Shown in pieces: positions 52,729-61,270 of a stretch of DNA of 64,000 nt (positions are counted from its first letter, which is position 1; the number at the start of each line of letters is the position of its first letter). The stretch is from Flavobacterium tistrianum (GTDB lineage Bacteria; Bacteroidota; Bacteroidia; Flavobacteriales; Flavobacteriaceae). The notes beneath the pieces are model-generated. The model had not been told where the DNA came from. It searched no databases and saw nothing but the letters and a program-made list of their open reading frames with translations. The stretch is taken from contig NZ_QJRH01000060.1 in the NCBI RefSeq assembly GCF_003254545.1, forward strand, positions 1 to 64,000, in the 5' to 3' direction. The translations under genes were made by a program, and so were the position numbers.

Positions 52729-54288
52729 TTATTTAGCAATGTTTACAGCTCTTGTTTCTCTAATAACTGTAACTTTTACCTGTCCAGGATAAGTCATCTC
52801 TGTTTGAATTTTTTGTGAAATTTCGAAAGATAAGTTTGCTGCATTGTCATCAGAAACTTTTTCACTCTCCACAATTACACGAAGCTCTCTACCAGCTTGG
52901 ATTGCATAAGCATTTTTAACTCCGCTGAATCCGTAAGCTACGTCTTCAAGATCTTTCAAACGTTGGATATAAGAATCAAGAACCTGACGTCTAGCACCTG
53001 GTCTAGCTCCAGAAATAGCATCACAAACTTGGATAATTGGAGATAATAAAGATTTCATTTCAATCTCGTCGTGGTGTGCTCCAATTGCGTTGCATACTTC
53101 TTCTTTCTCGCCGTATTTCTCAGCCCATTGCATACCTAAAAGAGCGTGTGGCAAATCACTTTCTGTATCTGGCACTTTTCCGATATCGTGAAGTAAACCA
53201 GCTCTTTTTGCCAATTTAACGTTCAGTCCTAATTCTGCAGCCATAATTCCGCAAAGTTTAGAAACCTCTCTCGAGTGCTGTAATAAGTTTTGTCCGTAAG
53301 AAGAACGGTATTTCATTCTACCTACAACTTTAATTAATTCTGGGTGTAAACCGTGAATTCCTAAATCAATAACGGTACGTTTTCCAACTTCAATGATTTC
53401 GTCGTCGATTTGTTTTGCAGTTTTTGCAACAACTTCTTCAATACGCGCTGGGTGAATACGTCCGTCAGTTACTAATTTGTGCAAAGACAAACGAGCAATT
53501 TCTCTACGAACAGGATCGAAACAAGAAAGGATAATTGCTTCTGGTGTGTCGTCAACAATGATTTCAACTCCAGTTGCAGCTTCAAGAGCTCTAATGTTAC
53601 GTCCTTCACGACCGATAATTCTACCTTTTACATCGTCAGATTCAATGTTGAAAACAGAAACGCAATTTTCTACCGCTTCTTCCGTTCCAACTCTTTGGAT
53701 CGTATTAATAATGATTTTTTTAGCTTCTTGCTGTGCAGTCAATTTTGCCTCTTCAATAGTTTCTTGAATATGAGACATTGCTTTTGTTTTAGCTTCAGCT
53801 TTTAAGCCTTCTACCAATTGTTCTTTTGCTTCTTCGGCAGAAAGACCAGAGATTACTTCTAATTGCTGTAATTGACTTTTGTGAAGTTTATCTACTTCAG
53901 CTTGTTTTTTGTCTAAAACTTCAATTTTATTATTGTATTCGGCTGTTTTAGCTTCAAAATCTTCGTTTATTTTTTTTGCTTTAGAAAGTTCATTAGAAAC
54001 TTGAGATTCTTTATCGCGAACGCGTTTTTCTACTTCAGCAACTTTTTTATCACGTGCTAAAATAACTTGTTCGTGTTCTGATTTAAGTTCGATAAAACGC
54101 TCTTTTGCTTGAAGAATTTTATCTTTTTTGATATTTTCTGCTTCTAAATTAGCATCTTTTAAGATAGAAGCTGCTTCTTTTTTAGCGTTTTTAATTAGGT
54201 TTGAAATATTACTTTTCTCGATAATTTTAGCTATTGCAAATCCTGCCGCAATACCTACAATACCAATAATGATCGTTATGATGTCCAT
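52729..54288 (-). CDS. rny: Ribonuclease Y
   Basis: 519 aa membrane-anchored endoribonuclease starting mRNA decay. N-terminal helix ([21 protein letters not shown]), long coiled coil about 30-190 rich in Lys/Glu/Ala, KH domain about 208-270 ([20 protein letters not shown]) and HD domain about 330-425 ([25 protein letters not shown]). Standard length. Downstream of the structured RNA and the zapA operon. Confidence 0.95.
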   Translation of the reverse strand: MDIITIIIGIVGIAAGFAIAKIIEKSNISNLIKNAKKEAASILKDANLEAENIKKDKILQAKERFIELKSEHEQVILARDKKVAEVEKRVRDKESQVSNELSKAKKINEDFEAKTAEYNNKIEVLDKKQAEVDKLHKSQLQQLEVISGLSAEEAKEQLVEGLKAEAKTKAMSHIQETIEEAKLTAQQEAKKIIINTIQRVGTEEAVENCVSVFNIESDDVKGRIIGREGRNIRALEAATGVEIIVDDTPEAIILSCFDPVRREIARLSLHKLVTDGRIHPARIEEVVAKTAKQIDDEIIEVGKRTVIDLGIHGLHPELIKVVGRMKYRSSYGQNLLQHSREVSKLCGIMAAELGLNVKLAKRAGLLHDIGKVPDTESDLPHALLGMQWAEKYGEKEEVCNAIGAHHDEIEMKSLLSPIIQVCDAISGARPGARRQVLDSYIQRLKDLEDVAYGFSGVKNAYAIQAGRELRVIVESEKVSDDNAANLSFEISQKIQTEMTYPGQVKVTVIRETRAVNIAK

Positions 54289-54307
54289 GTTTGTTAGGGT
54301 TTATATA

Positions 54308-54474
54308 TAAAAAAAGCCTACATTAATTGCTTGTATAAACTCGTAAAGACAAGTTTTGAGCTAACTCACTGTTCAAGTTTCCCAGCCAAAAGGAGGGCAT
54401 ACTATAGTAGCGACGATTTGCTCATTCTAAATTGTTAGTGTTGAGTTTACCAAATGTGAACTAATGTAGGCAGT
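54308..54474 (-). ncRNA. Structured RNA, probable 6S RNA (SsrS, flavobacterial type)
   Basis: Between zapA and rny, no reading frame. On the minus strand the ends pair: GCCTACATTA at the 5' end (plus 54462-54471) with TAATGTAGGC (plus 54316-54325), then a run of Ts, so the closing stem doubles as a terminator. The middle has a hairpin (CCC..TTTTGG..GGG) and long AU-rich internal loops. A long rod with a terminal stem of about 160 nt next to zapA is what is expected for 6S RNA, which sits beside zapA in many bacteria. The assignment rests on position and shape only. Confidence 0.6.
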
Positions 54475-54497
54475 ATCTTAGTTTCTGTAAAGAACGT

Positions 54498-54791
54498 TTA
54501 ATTTTCGAGATATTGATCTAAAAGCGTATTTAATCTTTTAATTCTTTCGATAGTTTCTTCTCCATCGATTGCATTATCAATCTGTTTTTGTTCTACTTGC
54601 GATGCAAATTGTAGTGCACACATGGCTAGAACATCTTGTTTGTCACGAACCGCGTAATTTTCTTCGAACTGCTTGATCATGGTATCAATTTTTTTAGAAG
54701 CACTTCTAAGTCCTTCTTCCTGAGCGGGTTCAACCGTAAGTGGGTAAACGCGGTCGGCAATTGATATTTTAATTCTAAGCTTTCCGTCCAT
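54498..54791 (-). CDS. zapA: Cell division protein ZapA
   Basis: 97 aa. LRIKISIADRVYPLTVEPAQEE, then EEGLRSASKKIDTMIKQFEEN and a C-terminal coiled-coil helix. It follows the ZapA family that bundles FtsZ filaments at the division ring. Standard length. 4 bases after the coiled-coil gene, so one transcript. Confidence 0.9.
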   Translation of the reverse strand: MDGKLRIKISIADRVYPLTVEPAQEEGLRSASKKIDTMIKQFEENYAVRDKQDVLAMCALQFASQVEQKQIDNAIDGEETIERIKRLNTLLDQYLEN

Positions 54792-54795
54792 GTTA

Positions 54796-55086
54796 TTAAT
54801 CTGATAGTTGCGCTATGCAGTAATCGATTTCGCGAATTAATGAATTTATTTTAAGCTTTGTCTCTCTCTTGTTATTGTCGCTGCCAAGCAACGAATTGGC
54901 TATCTTAAGTGTTTCATTTTGCTTCTTCAAAGCTTCCATTTCCTCAGATTGTTTCTGGATAATTTGCGCAGCTTTGGCTAGTTCTAATCGTAGTGCTTGA
55001 TTGTTTTGTTCAAAGGCTTTTGATTTTTCAAAAAGCTTTTCAACTTTATATTCAAGAGTATCAATTATTTCTGCAATTACACTCAT
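54796..55086 (-). CDS. ZapB-like coiled-coil protein upstream of zapA
   Basis: 96 aa, almost entirely heptad-patterned helix (IDTLEYKVEKLFEKSKAFEQ; ELAKAAQIIQKQSEEMEALK), no membrane segment. Size, coiled coil and position match the role of ZapB, the partner of ZapA at the division ring. Sequence similarity is not visible by eye, so a functional analogue is likelier than a clear orthologue. Has a promoter of its own at 55115-55144. Confidence 0.7.
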   Translation of the reverse strand: MSVIAEIIDTLEYKVEKLFEKSKAFEQNNQALRLELAKAAQIIQKQSEEMEALKKQNETLKIANSLLGSDNNKRETKLKINSLIREIDYCIAQLSD

Positions 55087-55114
55087 TATACATCCTATTC
55101 ATTACTTAATCCTA

Positions 55115-55144
55115 CAAAGTTAATATTCCTTTTTATTAATGCAA
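55115..55144 (-). promoter_or_regulatory. Promoter of the coiled-coil/zapA operon
   Basis: On the minus strand TTG (55142-55144), 19 bases, TAACTTTG (55115-55122): an exact consensus match, 28 bases before the start codon. Confidence 0.75.
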
Positions 55145-55258
55145 TTTTTTATCGATTTTTTTGCATTATTTTAGATAAATATATTGTAATTCAATTAATT
55201 GGGTTTTTGAAGCTTTTTTCTTGCTTTTATTGGCTTATTTTTGCTTATCTTAGCAAAA

Positions 55259-56950
55259 ATGTTGTTTATGAGATTATATGTACTTGCCCTTTTAATTTGT
55301 AATTCTGTGTTTGCTCAAACACAATATCCTAAAGATTATTTCCGTCCTCCATTAGATATTCCAATGCAACTTTCCGGTAATTTTGGAGAGTTAAGACCTA
55401 ATCATTTTCATGCTGGTTTTGATTTAAAAACGAATCAAAAAGAAGGATTGAGTGTGCATGCAATTGCGGATGGATATGTTTCACGAATTAAAATTTCGAC
55501 TTTTGGAAACGGAAAATGTATTTATATAACACATCCAAATGGTTACACTTCAGTTTACGGACATTTGCAAACGCCAACTGGCGCAATTTTAGACTATGTG
55601 AAAAAAACACATTACAAAGAAAAAGCCTATGAGATTGAAATGTTTCCAAAACCAGGCGAGCTTCCAGTTGTAAAAGGAGATATAATTGGGCTTTCAGGAA
55701 ATACAGGTTCGTCAGAAGGGCCACATCTTCATTTTGAAATAAGAGATACAAAAACGGAGTTTGTTATCAATCCGATTTTCTTTGGCTTTGACCAAAATTT
55801 AAAAGATACCAAAAAGCCAACTTTATCTAGTTTATATGTTTATCCTTTGGATAATGCTACTGTCAACCAGTCTAAGCAGCCTTTATTGGTTAATATGGCA
55901 TTTCAAAAAGACGGTACTTATTTGGCATCTAAAATTAAAGCAAACGGAAAAATTGGTTTCGGAATTAATGCTGTTGATACTGATGATGTTTCACATAACA
56001 GAAATGGAGTTTTTAATGTTTCGACTTTTTTAAACGGAAATCAGAATTATAATTATCAGTTTAATACGTATTCTTTTGATGAAATGCGCTACATCAACGC
56101 CTTGATTGATTATCCTCGTTATAAAAAATCGGGACAGCGCGTGCAGAAACTTTTTATGAAAACGCCATTTGCGTTAAGCATTATCAAAACAGATTCTCTT
56201 CGCGGGATTGTAAAAGCAGAACCTAATTTAACTTCAAGTTATAAAATTGAGGTTTCAGATTATTTTGGAAATATGAATTCTATTACGGTTCCAATTGAGT
56301 TTGATGCTGCAACACCACTTGTAGAAGCAGAACCAACAAACGGGCAGTATTTCATCAAGTATAATAGAGATGCCAATTTTGAGAAAGATAATATGTCAGT
56401 TTTCTTTCCAGCTGGAACTTTCTACGATGATTTTAATATGGATTTTGATGTGAGAAATAGCAAAATTTATATTCACGACGATACAGTCCCTGTACATTCA
56501 AATTTTACGATTACCATAAAAGACGATACTTATCCAGAATCGTTAAGAGATAAACTTTATATTGGCAAAGGAACAAGTTATAATGGAACAGTCAGAAAAG
56601 GAGATGTTTTTACTGCAAAAGCAAAAATATTGGGCACTTACGGTTTGGTTCTCGATACGATTCCGCCAGTTGTTAAAATTGCAAAACCAATTGAAGGTAA
56701 ATGGATTAGCGATCAAAAGAAAATTGACCTTACGATAAGTGATTCTTTGTCTGGAATAAAATCTTATAATGGATATTTGAACGGAAGCTGGGTTTTGTTT
56801 GAATACGAAAATAAAGCCAGAAGAATTACGCATACTTTTGATGATCAATATTTGGCAGAAGGTGAAAACGTATTAAAAGTTGAAGTTGTTGATAATGTAG
56901 GAAATACTACTATCTTTGAAACTCGTTTTTTTAGAAGTCAACAAAAATAA
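55259..56950 (+). CDS. M23-family metallopeptidase, exported
   Basis: 563 aa from the ATG at 55259 (a second ATG at 55268 is also possible). Signal peptide (LYVLALLICNSVFAQ). Peptidase domain at about 30-160: NHFHAGFDLKTN, YVSRIKISTFGNGKCIYITH, GYTSVYGHLQ, GNTGSSEGPHLHFEIRD, giving the HxxxxxxxD and HLH zinc residues of lysostaphin-type enzymes. The long C-terminal region (about 400 residues) is beta-rich and of unknown role. It probably trims peptidoglycan cross-links. Directly upstream of a TonB receptor (12 bases), an unusual pairing. Confidence 0.9.
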   Translation: MLFMRLYVLALLICNSVFAQTQYPKDYFRPPLDIPMQLSGNFGELRPNHFHAGFDLKTNQKEGLSVHAIADGYVSRIKISTFGNGKCIYITHPNGYTSVYGHLQTPTGAILDYVKKTHYKEKAYEIEMFPKPGELPVVKGDIIGLSGNTGSSEGPHLHFEIRDTKTEFVINPIFFGFDQNLKDTKKPTLSSLYVYPLDNATVNQSKQPLLVNMAFQKDGTYLASKIKANGKIGFGINAVDTDDVSHNRNGVFNVSTFLNGNQNYNYQFNTYSFDEMRYINALIDYPRYKKSGQRVQKLFMKTPFALSIIKTDSLRGIVKAEPNLTSSYKIEVSDYFGNMNSITVPIEFDAATPLVEAEPTNGQYFIKYNRDANFEKDNMSVFFPAGTFYDDFNMDFDVRNSKIYIHDDTVPVHSNFTITIKDDTYPESLRDKLYIGKGTSYNGTVRKGDVFTAKAKILGTYGLVLDTIPPVVKIAKPIEGKWISDQKKIDLTISDSLSGIKSYNGYLNGSWVLFEYENKARRITHTFDDQYLAEGENVLKVEVVDNVGNTTIFETRFFRSQQK

Positions 56951-56962
56951 AACCCAAAATCT

Positions 56963-59428
56963 TTGAGTTACAACAAGTTTACATTCGCTTTTCTTTTTTT
57001 ATTTCTCAGCTGTATTGCTTTAGCTCAAAATGCTAGTATTAAAGGGCTAATTTTAGATGTAGATAAACATCCTGTTGCGGGCGTAAATATTTCTTCGCAA
57101 GATATTACAGCGCAATCTGATGCAAATGGTTTTTACGAAATAGTAATTCCGTCAAACAAAAAAGTTTCTCTTATTTTTACTCACGTTTCATTAAAAATGA
57201 TGAGTTTGACGGTTAGTTTAAAAACAAACGAAGTTTTTGTTTTTAATCCGATTATGAGTAATTCTGAAGAACAGATGGGAGAAGTTTTTGTTTCTTCTGG
57301 AAATAGAAAACGTGTTCAAGGAATAACTTCTGTTGATACTGAAACCATAAAAAAGATTCCGGGTGCCAATGCAGGAATCGAAAATATTCTGAAAACGCTT
57401 CCTGGCGTTAATTCAAATAATGAATTAAGTACACAATACATGGTTCGTGGCGGAAATTATGATGAAAATCTAGTTTATGTAAACGAAGTAGAAGTATATC
57501 GTCCGTTTTTAATTCGTTCAGGACAGCAGGAAGGATTAAGTTTTACCAATACAGATTTGGTTCAAAATGTTGAATTTTCTGCTGGTGGATTTCAAGCGAA
57601 GTTTGGAGACAAATTATCTTCTGTTTTAGATATTACGTATCGTAAGCCAACTCAATTCGGTGCTGCTTTTGAAGCCAGTTTTCTAGGAGGAAGCGCTGCA
57701 GTAGATTTGGTTTCTAAAAATAAAAAATGGTCAGCTGTAACAGGAGTTCGTTATAGAAATAATAGCCTTTTAGTAAATAGTCAAGATACAGAGACGAACT
57801 ATAAACCAACTTTTGCTGATATTCAGACGAATATAAATTATGATATTTCTGAAAAATGGCAAATGAGCTTTTTAGGAAATATTTCTCAGAACAAATATTC
57901 GTATGAGCCTTTAGTGCGCCAGACGAATTTTGGAACAGCAGATCAGCCAATGGCGCTTGCGGTTTATTATGACGGACAGGAAAAAGATCAATACGATACT
58001 TATTTTGGTGCTTTAAAAACAACTTATAAAGCATCGCCAACGCTTACTTTAAAATTAATAGGATCTTTATTTCATACCACAGAACAAGAACATTTTGATA
58101 TTCTGGCGCAATACCGTTTGGGCAATGTAAATGCTGAAGATTCAGAAAATGCATCTGCAGTTGATTTTACTCGCGGAATTGGTTCTCAGCTAAACCACGC
58201 CCGAAATGATTTGGATGCCCTAATTGCAAATATTGAGCTGAAAGGAATTAAAGACTGGAAAGAAAGTCAGCTGGAATTTGGTTTAAAATATACGAGAGAA
58301 TCTATTCGAGATCGAGTAGTGGAGTGGGAAGTTATTGATTCAGCAGGATTTTCTATAAATCCGCCTTTAGTTATTCTTCCAAAAAACAATGAACCTTACG
58401 CGCCTTATACAGGGCCGCTTTTGCCCTATCAAAATATCCGAGCGACCAATTTTAATACTATAAATAGATTTTCGGGTTATGCACAATGGAATAAGCAGTC
58501 AGAAATTGGCTCAAGTCAGATCTGGTATCATTTAGGAGCGCGTTTTCAAGGCTGGAATGTTGCGGGAGCTTTAGAAGAAGGAAAAACACAGTTTGTCGTA
58601 AGTCCGCGCGCGCAATTTGCTATAAAGCCAGATTGGGATCGCGATATGGTTTTCAGGATTTCGGGAGGATTGTATCATCAGCCGCCGTTTTACAGAGAAT
58701 TACGAGATTTAAATGGTGTTGTGAATCCGAATGTGAAAGCTCAGGAAGCCATTCATGTGGTTTTAGGAAATGATTATAATTTTAAAATGTGGAATCGTCC
58801 TTTTAAATGGGTGACAGAACTGTATTATAAATCACTTTCAGATGTAAATGTGTATTCGATAGATAATGTCCGTATTCGTTATGTGGCGAATAATAATGCA
58901 AAAGCGTACGCGCAAGGTTTGGATTTTAGATTAAATGGCGAATTTGTTCCAGGAACAGAATCTTGGGTAAGTTTTGGATATATGAAAACCGAAGAAAATT
59001 ACGAAAACAAAGGTTATATTGCCCGTCCAACAGATCAGCGTTTGAAATTTGCGATGCTGTTTCAGGATTATATGCCGAATATTCCAAGTGTGAAGGTGTA
59101 TTTGAATTTGGTTTATAATACAGGTTTGCCTGGAGGTGCGCCAGCATATTCTGATCCGTATTTATATCAAAACCGATTGAATGATTATAGAAGAGCAGAT
59201 ATTGGTTTTGCAAAGGTTTTTGTAGATGCTAGTACACAAAACACAAAAAAAGGTTGGCTGAAAAACTTTAAAGAATTGGCTGTTGGATTGGAAATTTTTA
59301 ATCTTTTCAACAATCAAAATGCTATTACCAATACTTGGGTTCGTGATGTGTATTCAAAAAATCAATATGCGATTCCAAATTATATGACTTCGAGGGTTTT
59401 TAACGTTAAGATAAATGCGAGGTTGTAG
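56963..59428 (+). CDS. TonB-dependent receptor with TTG start
   Basis: 821 aa. The start is TTG: the next residues are a complete signal peptide (FAFLFLFLSCIALAQ) and no ATG lies in frame before about codon 79. Carboxypeptidase-regulatory-like domain about 23-110 (IKGLILDVDKHPVAGVNISS), plug about 115-240 (IPGANAGIENILKTLPGVNS; YMVRGGNYDENLVYVN), barrel to the C-terminus (FNVKINARL). No STN domain, so transport rather than signalling. Ligand unknown. Follows the M23 gene in a probable operon. Confidence 0.9.
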   Translation: MSYNKFTFAFLFLFLSCIALAQNASIKGLILDVDKHPVAGVNISSQDITAQSDANGFYEIVIPSNKKVSLIFTHVSLKMMSLTVSLKTNEVFVFNPIMSNSEEQMGEVFVSSGNRKRVQGITSVDTETIKKIPGANAGIENILKTLPGVNSNNELSTQYMVRGGNYDENLVYVNEVEVYRPFLIRSGQQEGLSFTNTDLVQNVEFSAGGFQAKFGDKLSSVLDITYRKPTQFGAAFEASFLGGSAAVDLVSKNKKWSAVTGVRYRNNSLLVNSQDTETNYKPTFADIQTNINYDISEKWQMSFLGNISQNKYSYEPLVRQTNFGTADQPMALAVYYDGQEKDQYDTYFGALKTTYKASPTLTLKLIGSLFHTTEQEHFDILAQYRLGNVNAEDSENASAVDFTRGIGSQLNHARNDLDALIANIELKGIKDWKESQLEFGLKYTRESIRDRVVEWEVIDSAGFSINPPLVILPKNNEPYAPYTGPLLPYQNIRATNFNTINRFSGYAQWNKQSEIGSSQIWYHLGARFQGWNVAGALEEGKTQFVVSPRAQFAIKPDWDRDMVFRISGGLYHQPPFYRELRDLNGVVNPNVKAQEAIHVVLGNDYNFKMWNRPFKWVTELYYKSLSDVNVYSIDNVRIRYVANNNAKAYAQGLDFRLNGEFVPGTESWVSFGYMKTEENYENKGYIARPTDQRLKFAMLFQDYMPNIPSVKVYLNLVYNTGLPGGAPAYSDPYLYQNRLNDYRRADIGFAKVFVDASTQNTKKGWLKNFKELAVGLEIFNLFNNQNAITNTWVRDVYSKNQYAIPNYMTSRVFNVKINARL

Positions 59429-59518
59429 TACTGCTTCGGAATTGTTCAGTAAAATTCAATAAAAACAAAAATTACAATCAAAAATAGTATATTTGATAAT
59501 CGTATATAATCATTGTAG

Positions 59519-60238
59519 ATGAAAAAGTATTTTAAATATATCGCCTTTTTACTTATCGGAACAGTTATAAGCTGTAGAGAAGAAGTTCAAAAACCAAAAG
59601 TAAGTTATGGCGCTTCAAACAAAGTAAGTGTTACTAAAGCCGATACAACTCAAATTGAAATTGCCGATTTGCCAATTCAAATGGAAGGAACAAGCTATTT
59701 AATTCATCCGGTTGGAGATCTAAGGGTTTTTGAAAGGGGTTCTAAAGCGCGTTATGGTTCTTCAAGCGTAAATGATGTAAGCTTTACGATTTCTAATTTG
59801 GGCGAATATGAAATTACAGGATACCTTCAGAATTTAAAATTCCAAAAAGTAGATTCAGATTCTATCCGACCTTTATCAGATAAACCAGTTTTGATTTTAA
59901 CAGCAACTTTTCTAAAAACGGTTGCAGACAGAACGCATAATAACGTGATGGTTTATACGCTTACGGATTCAGATACCAATAAAGATGGTAAAATAGATAC
60001 GAGCGATATTAAAACTTTATACTTAAGTGATATTAGTGGAGAAAATTTTACCAAAGTTTCTGCAGACCTTCAAGAGTTGGTAGATTGGAGTTTAATTGAA
60101 TCTAAAAACCGTTTGTATTTTAGAACTATTGAGGATACAAATCAAAATGGACAGTTTGATAAAAATGATGTTTTGCATTACAATTATATAGATTTGGCTT
60201 CTAAAAAATGGGAAGTGAAAAGTTATAAACCTATTTAA
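59519..60238 (+). CDS. Lipoprotein with two EF-hand-like calcium loops
   Basis: 239 aa. Lipoprotein signal FLLIGTVISC (Cys19). Near residues 154 and 206 are DTNKDGKIDTSDI and DTNQNGQFDKNDV, 12-residue loops with Asp at 1, 3, 5 pattern typical of EF-hand or dockerin-like sites. Between them strands (LYLSDISGENFTKVS; NRLYFRTIE). No family recognised. Placement after the receptor gene (90 bases) suggests a shared outer-membrane role. Confidence 0.75.
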   Translation: MKKYFKYIAFLLIGTVISCREEVQKPKVSYGASNKVSVTKADTTQIEIADLPIQMEGTSYLIHPVGDLRVFERGSKARYGSSSVNDVSFTISNLGEYEITGYLQNLKFQKVDSDSIRPLSDKPVLILTATFLKTVADRTHNNVMVYTLTDSDTNKDGKIDTSDIKTLYLSDISGENFTKVSADLQELVDWSLIESKNRLYFRTIEDTNQNGQFDKNDVLHYNYIDLASKKWEVKSYKPI

Positions 60239-60441
60239 AAGGTTCTGAGGTTCTGTGATGCTAAGGTTCTAAGTTTTTTGCAACAGATTAAAAGGATTAG
60301 AAGGATTTTTTAATTCTTTATAAATATAAAGAGAGGAATAGAAAATTTTAATTTCTATTCCTCTTTTCTTTTTAGCACAATATAAAATCATTTTAATCCT
60401 TTTAATCTGTGGCAAGAAAAAAACTCAGAATCTTAGCAGCT
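60239..60441. repeat. Nested inverted-repeat element around a terminator
   Basis: acagattaaaaggatta (60283-60299) and its exact complement (60394-60410) form 17-bp outer arms. Inside is a perfect stem gagaggaatagaaa/tttctattcctctt (60331-60365) with Ts, a terminator for the lipoprotein gene. A ctaag-type repeat precedes it (about 60241-60272). No gene. Confidence 0.65.
60331..60372 (+). terminator. Terminator of the lipoprotein gene
   Basis: Perfect 12-to-14-bp stem (gaggaatagaaa/tttctattcctc) with T-rich tail, in the middle of the nested element. Confidence 0.8.
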
Positions 60442-61143
60442 TCAAATTAATATATCACTTTCCAGGTCAGATTTTTCAATTTCAAAACCAAAACCAAGAC
60501 GCTCCACCAATTCGATAACCAGTTTTTTGTACCAGTTTTCAGATTTTGGGTGAATGTATATTTTTTCGATCAATTGATTGATGTCGACATTGATCTTTAA
60601 TCCGTCGTTTAATTTGATGTCACTTTTTGAAGTGTCACTTAGAATACGGACTTCTCTTTCGTATTGAAAACTTTTTCTTTTAAATAGAAATGGAAAGAAT
60701 AAATCATCAAACGGAATGTATTCTTTTTTGTAGTCAATGTAATTTACTTCGCCAATATACTGGTCAAAATTATTTTCAGGTCTCACAGCTTTTTGCAGTC
60801 TTTTAATAGTAGATTGAATAGCTAAACCTTCATTGTTTTTGGTGAAAATCTGCCACATGGCAAAAGATTCATATTCGTTGATATGCCAGCTGCTAATGGC
60901 TACTTTTTCGCGATGCGTTTTGTAGTAGTTTAAGAACTCGGGATTATCTACTGCAAGTTTTTTAATCTCTTCATAAGTGGGTTCGCTAAAAGTACCTTCG
61001 TATTGGTCTTCAAACTTGTCTGAACGTGACATAAAAAGTTTCTTCGAAAGCAGTAAATCTAGAAATTTAGATAAGTCAAGATATTTCCAAACAATAGTAT
61101 CAGGATCGTCAGGAAGTTTTATGTTGGGGTTGTTAAGATACAT
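60442..61143 (-). CDS. DUF2971-family protein
   Basis: 233 aa, soluble. Family hallmarks: VWKYLDLSKFLDLLLSKKLF, SRSDKFEDQYEGTF, ISSWHINEYESFAMWQIFTK, GLAIQSTIKRL, KRKSFQYEREVRIL. The family is scattered across bacteria and phages, function unknown; some members lie near defence genes, but nothing of that kind adjoins this one. Single gene between repeats. Confidence 0.85.
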   Translation of the reverse strand: MYLNNPNIKLPDDPDTIVWKYLDLSKFLDLLLSKKLFMSRSDKFEDQYEGTFSEPTYEEIKKLAVDNPEFLNYYKTHREKVAISSWHINEYESFAMWQIFTKNNEGLAIQSTIKRLQKAVRPENNFDQYIGEVNYIDYKKEYIPFDDLFFPFLFKRKSFQYEREVRILSDTSKSDIKLNDGLKINVDINQLIEKIYIHPKSENWYKKLVIELVERLGFGFEIEKSDLESDILI

Positions 61144-61194
61144 TTTCTGAAAGAATTAAATTTCAATCTTTAACTATCCTAAAGTTATAAAAAT

Positions 61195-61247
61195 AAACAC
61201 AGATTAAAGAAATTAAACTGAGTTTTAATATTTCCTTAATCTGTGTT
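61195..61247. repeat. Inverted repeat aacacagattaa / ttaatctgtgtt
   Basis: Exact 12-bp arms at 61195-61206 and 61236-61247, the same core as in 5422-5488 and 60283-60410. Lies after the ABC gene stop on the minus strand, so it may serve as its transcript end. Confidence 0.65.
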
Positions 61248-61270
61248 AGATTATTTGTTATACGAGAGTC

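Noticed and set aside
60442..61143. DUF2971 gene as part of an anti-phage system
   Set aside because: Neighbours are a lipoprotein gene and an MsbA-like exporter; no nuclease, ATPase, TIR or toxin gene adjoins it, so there is no defence context here.
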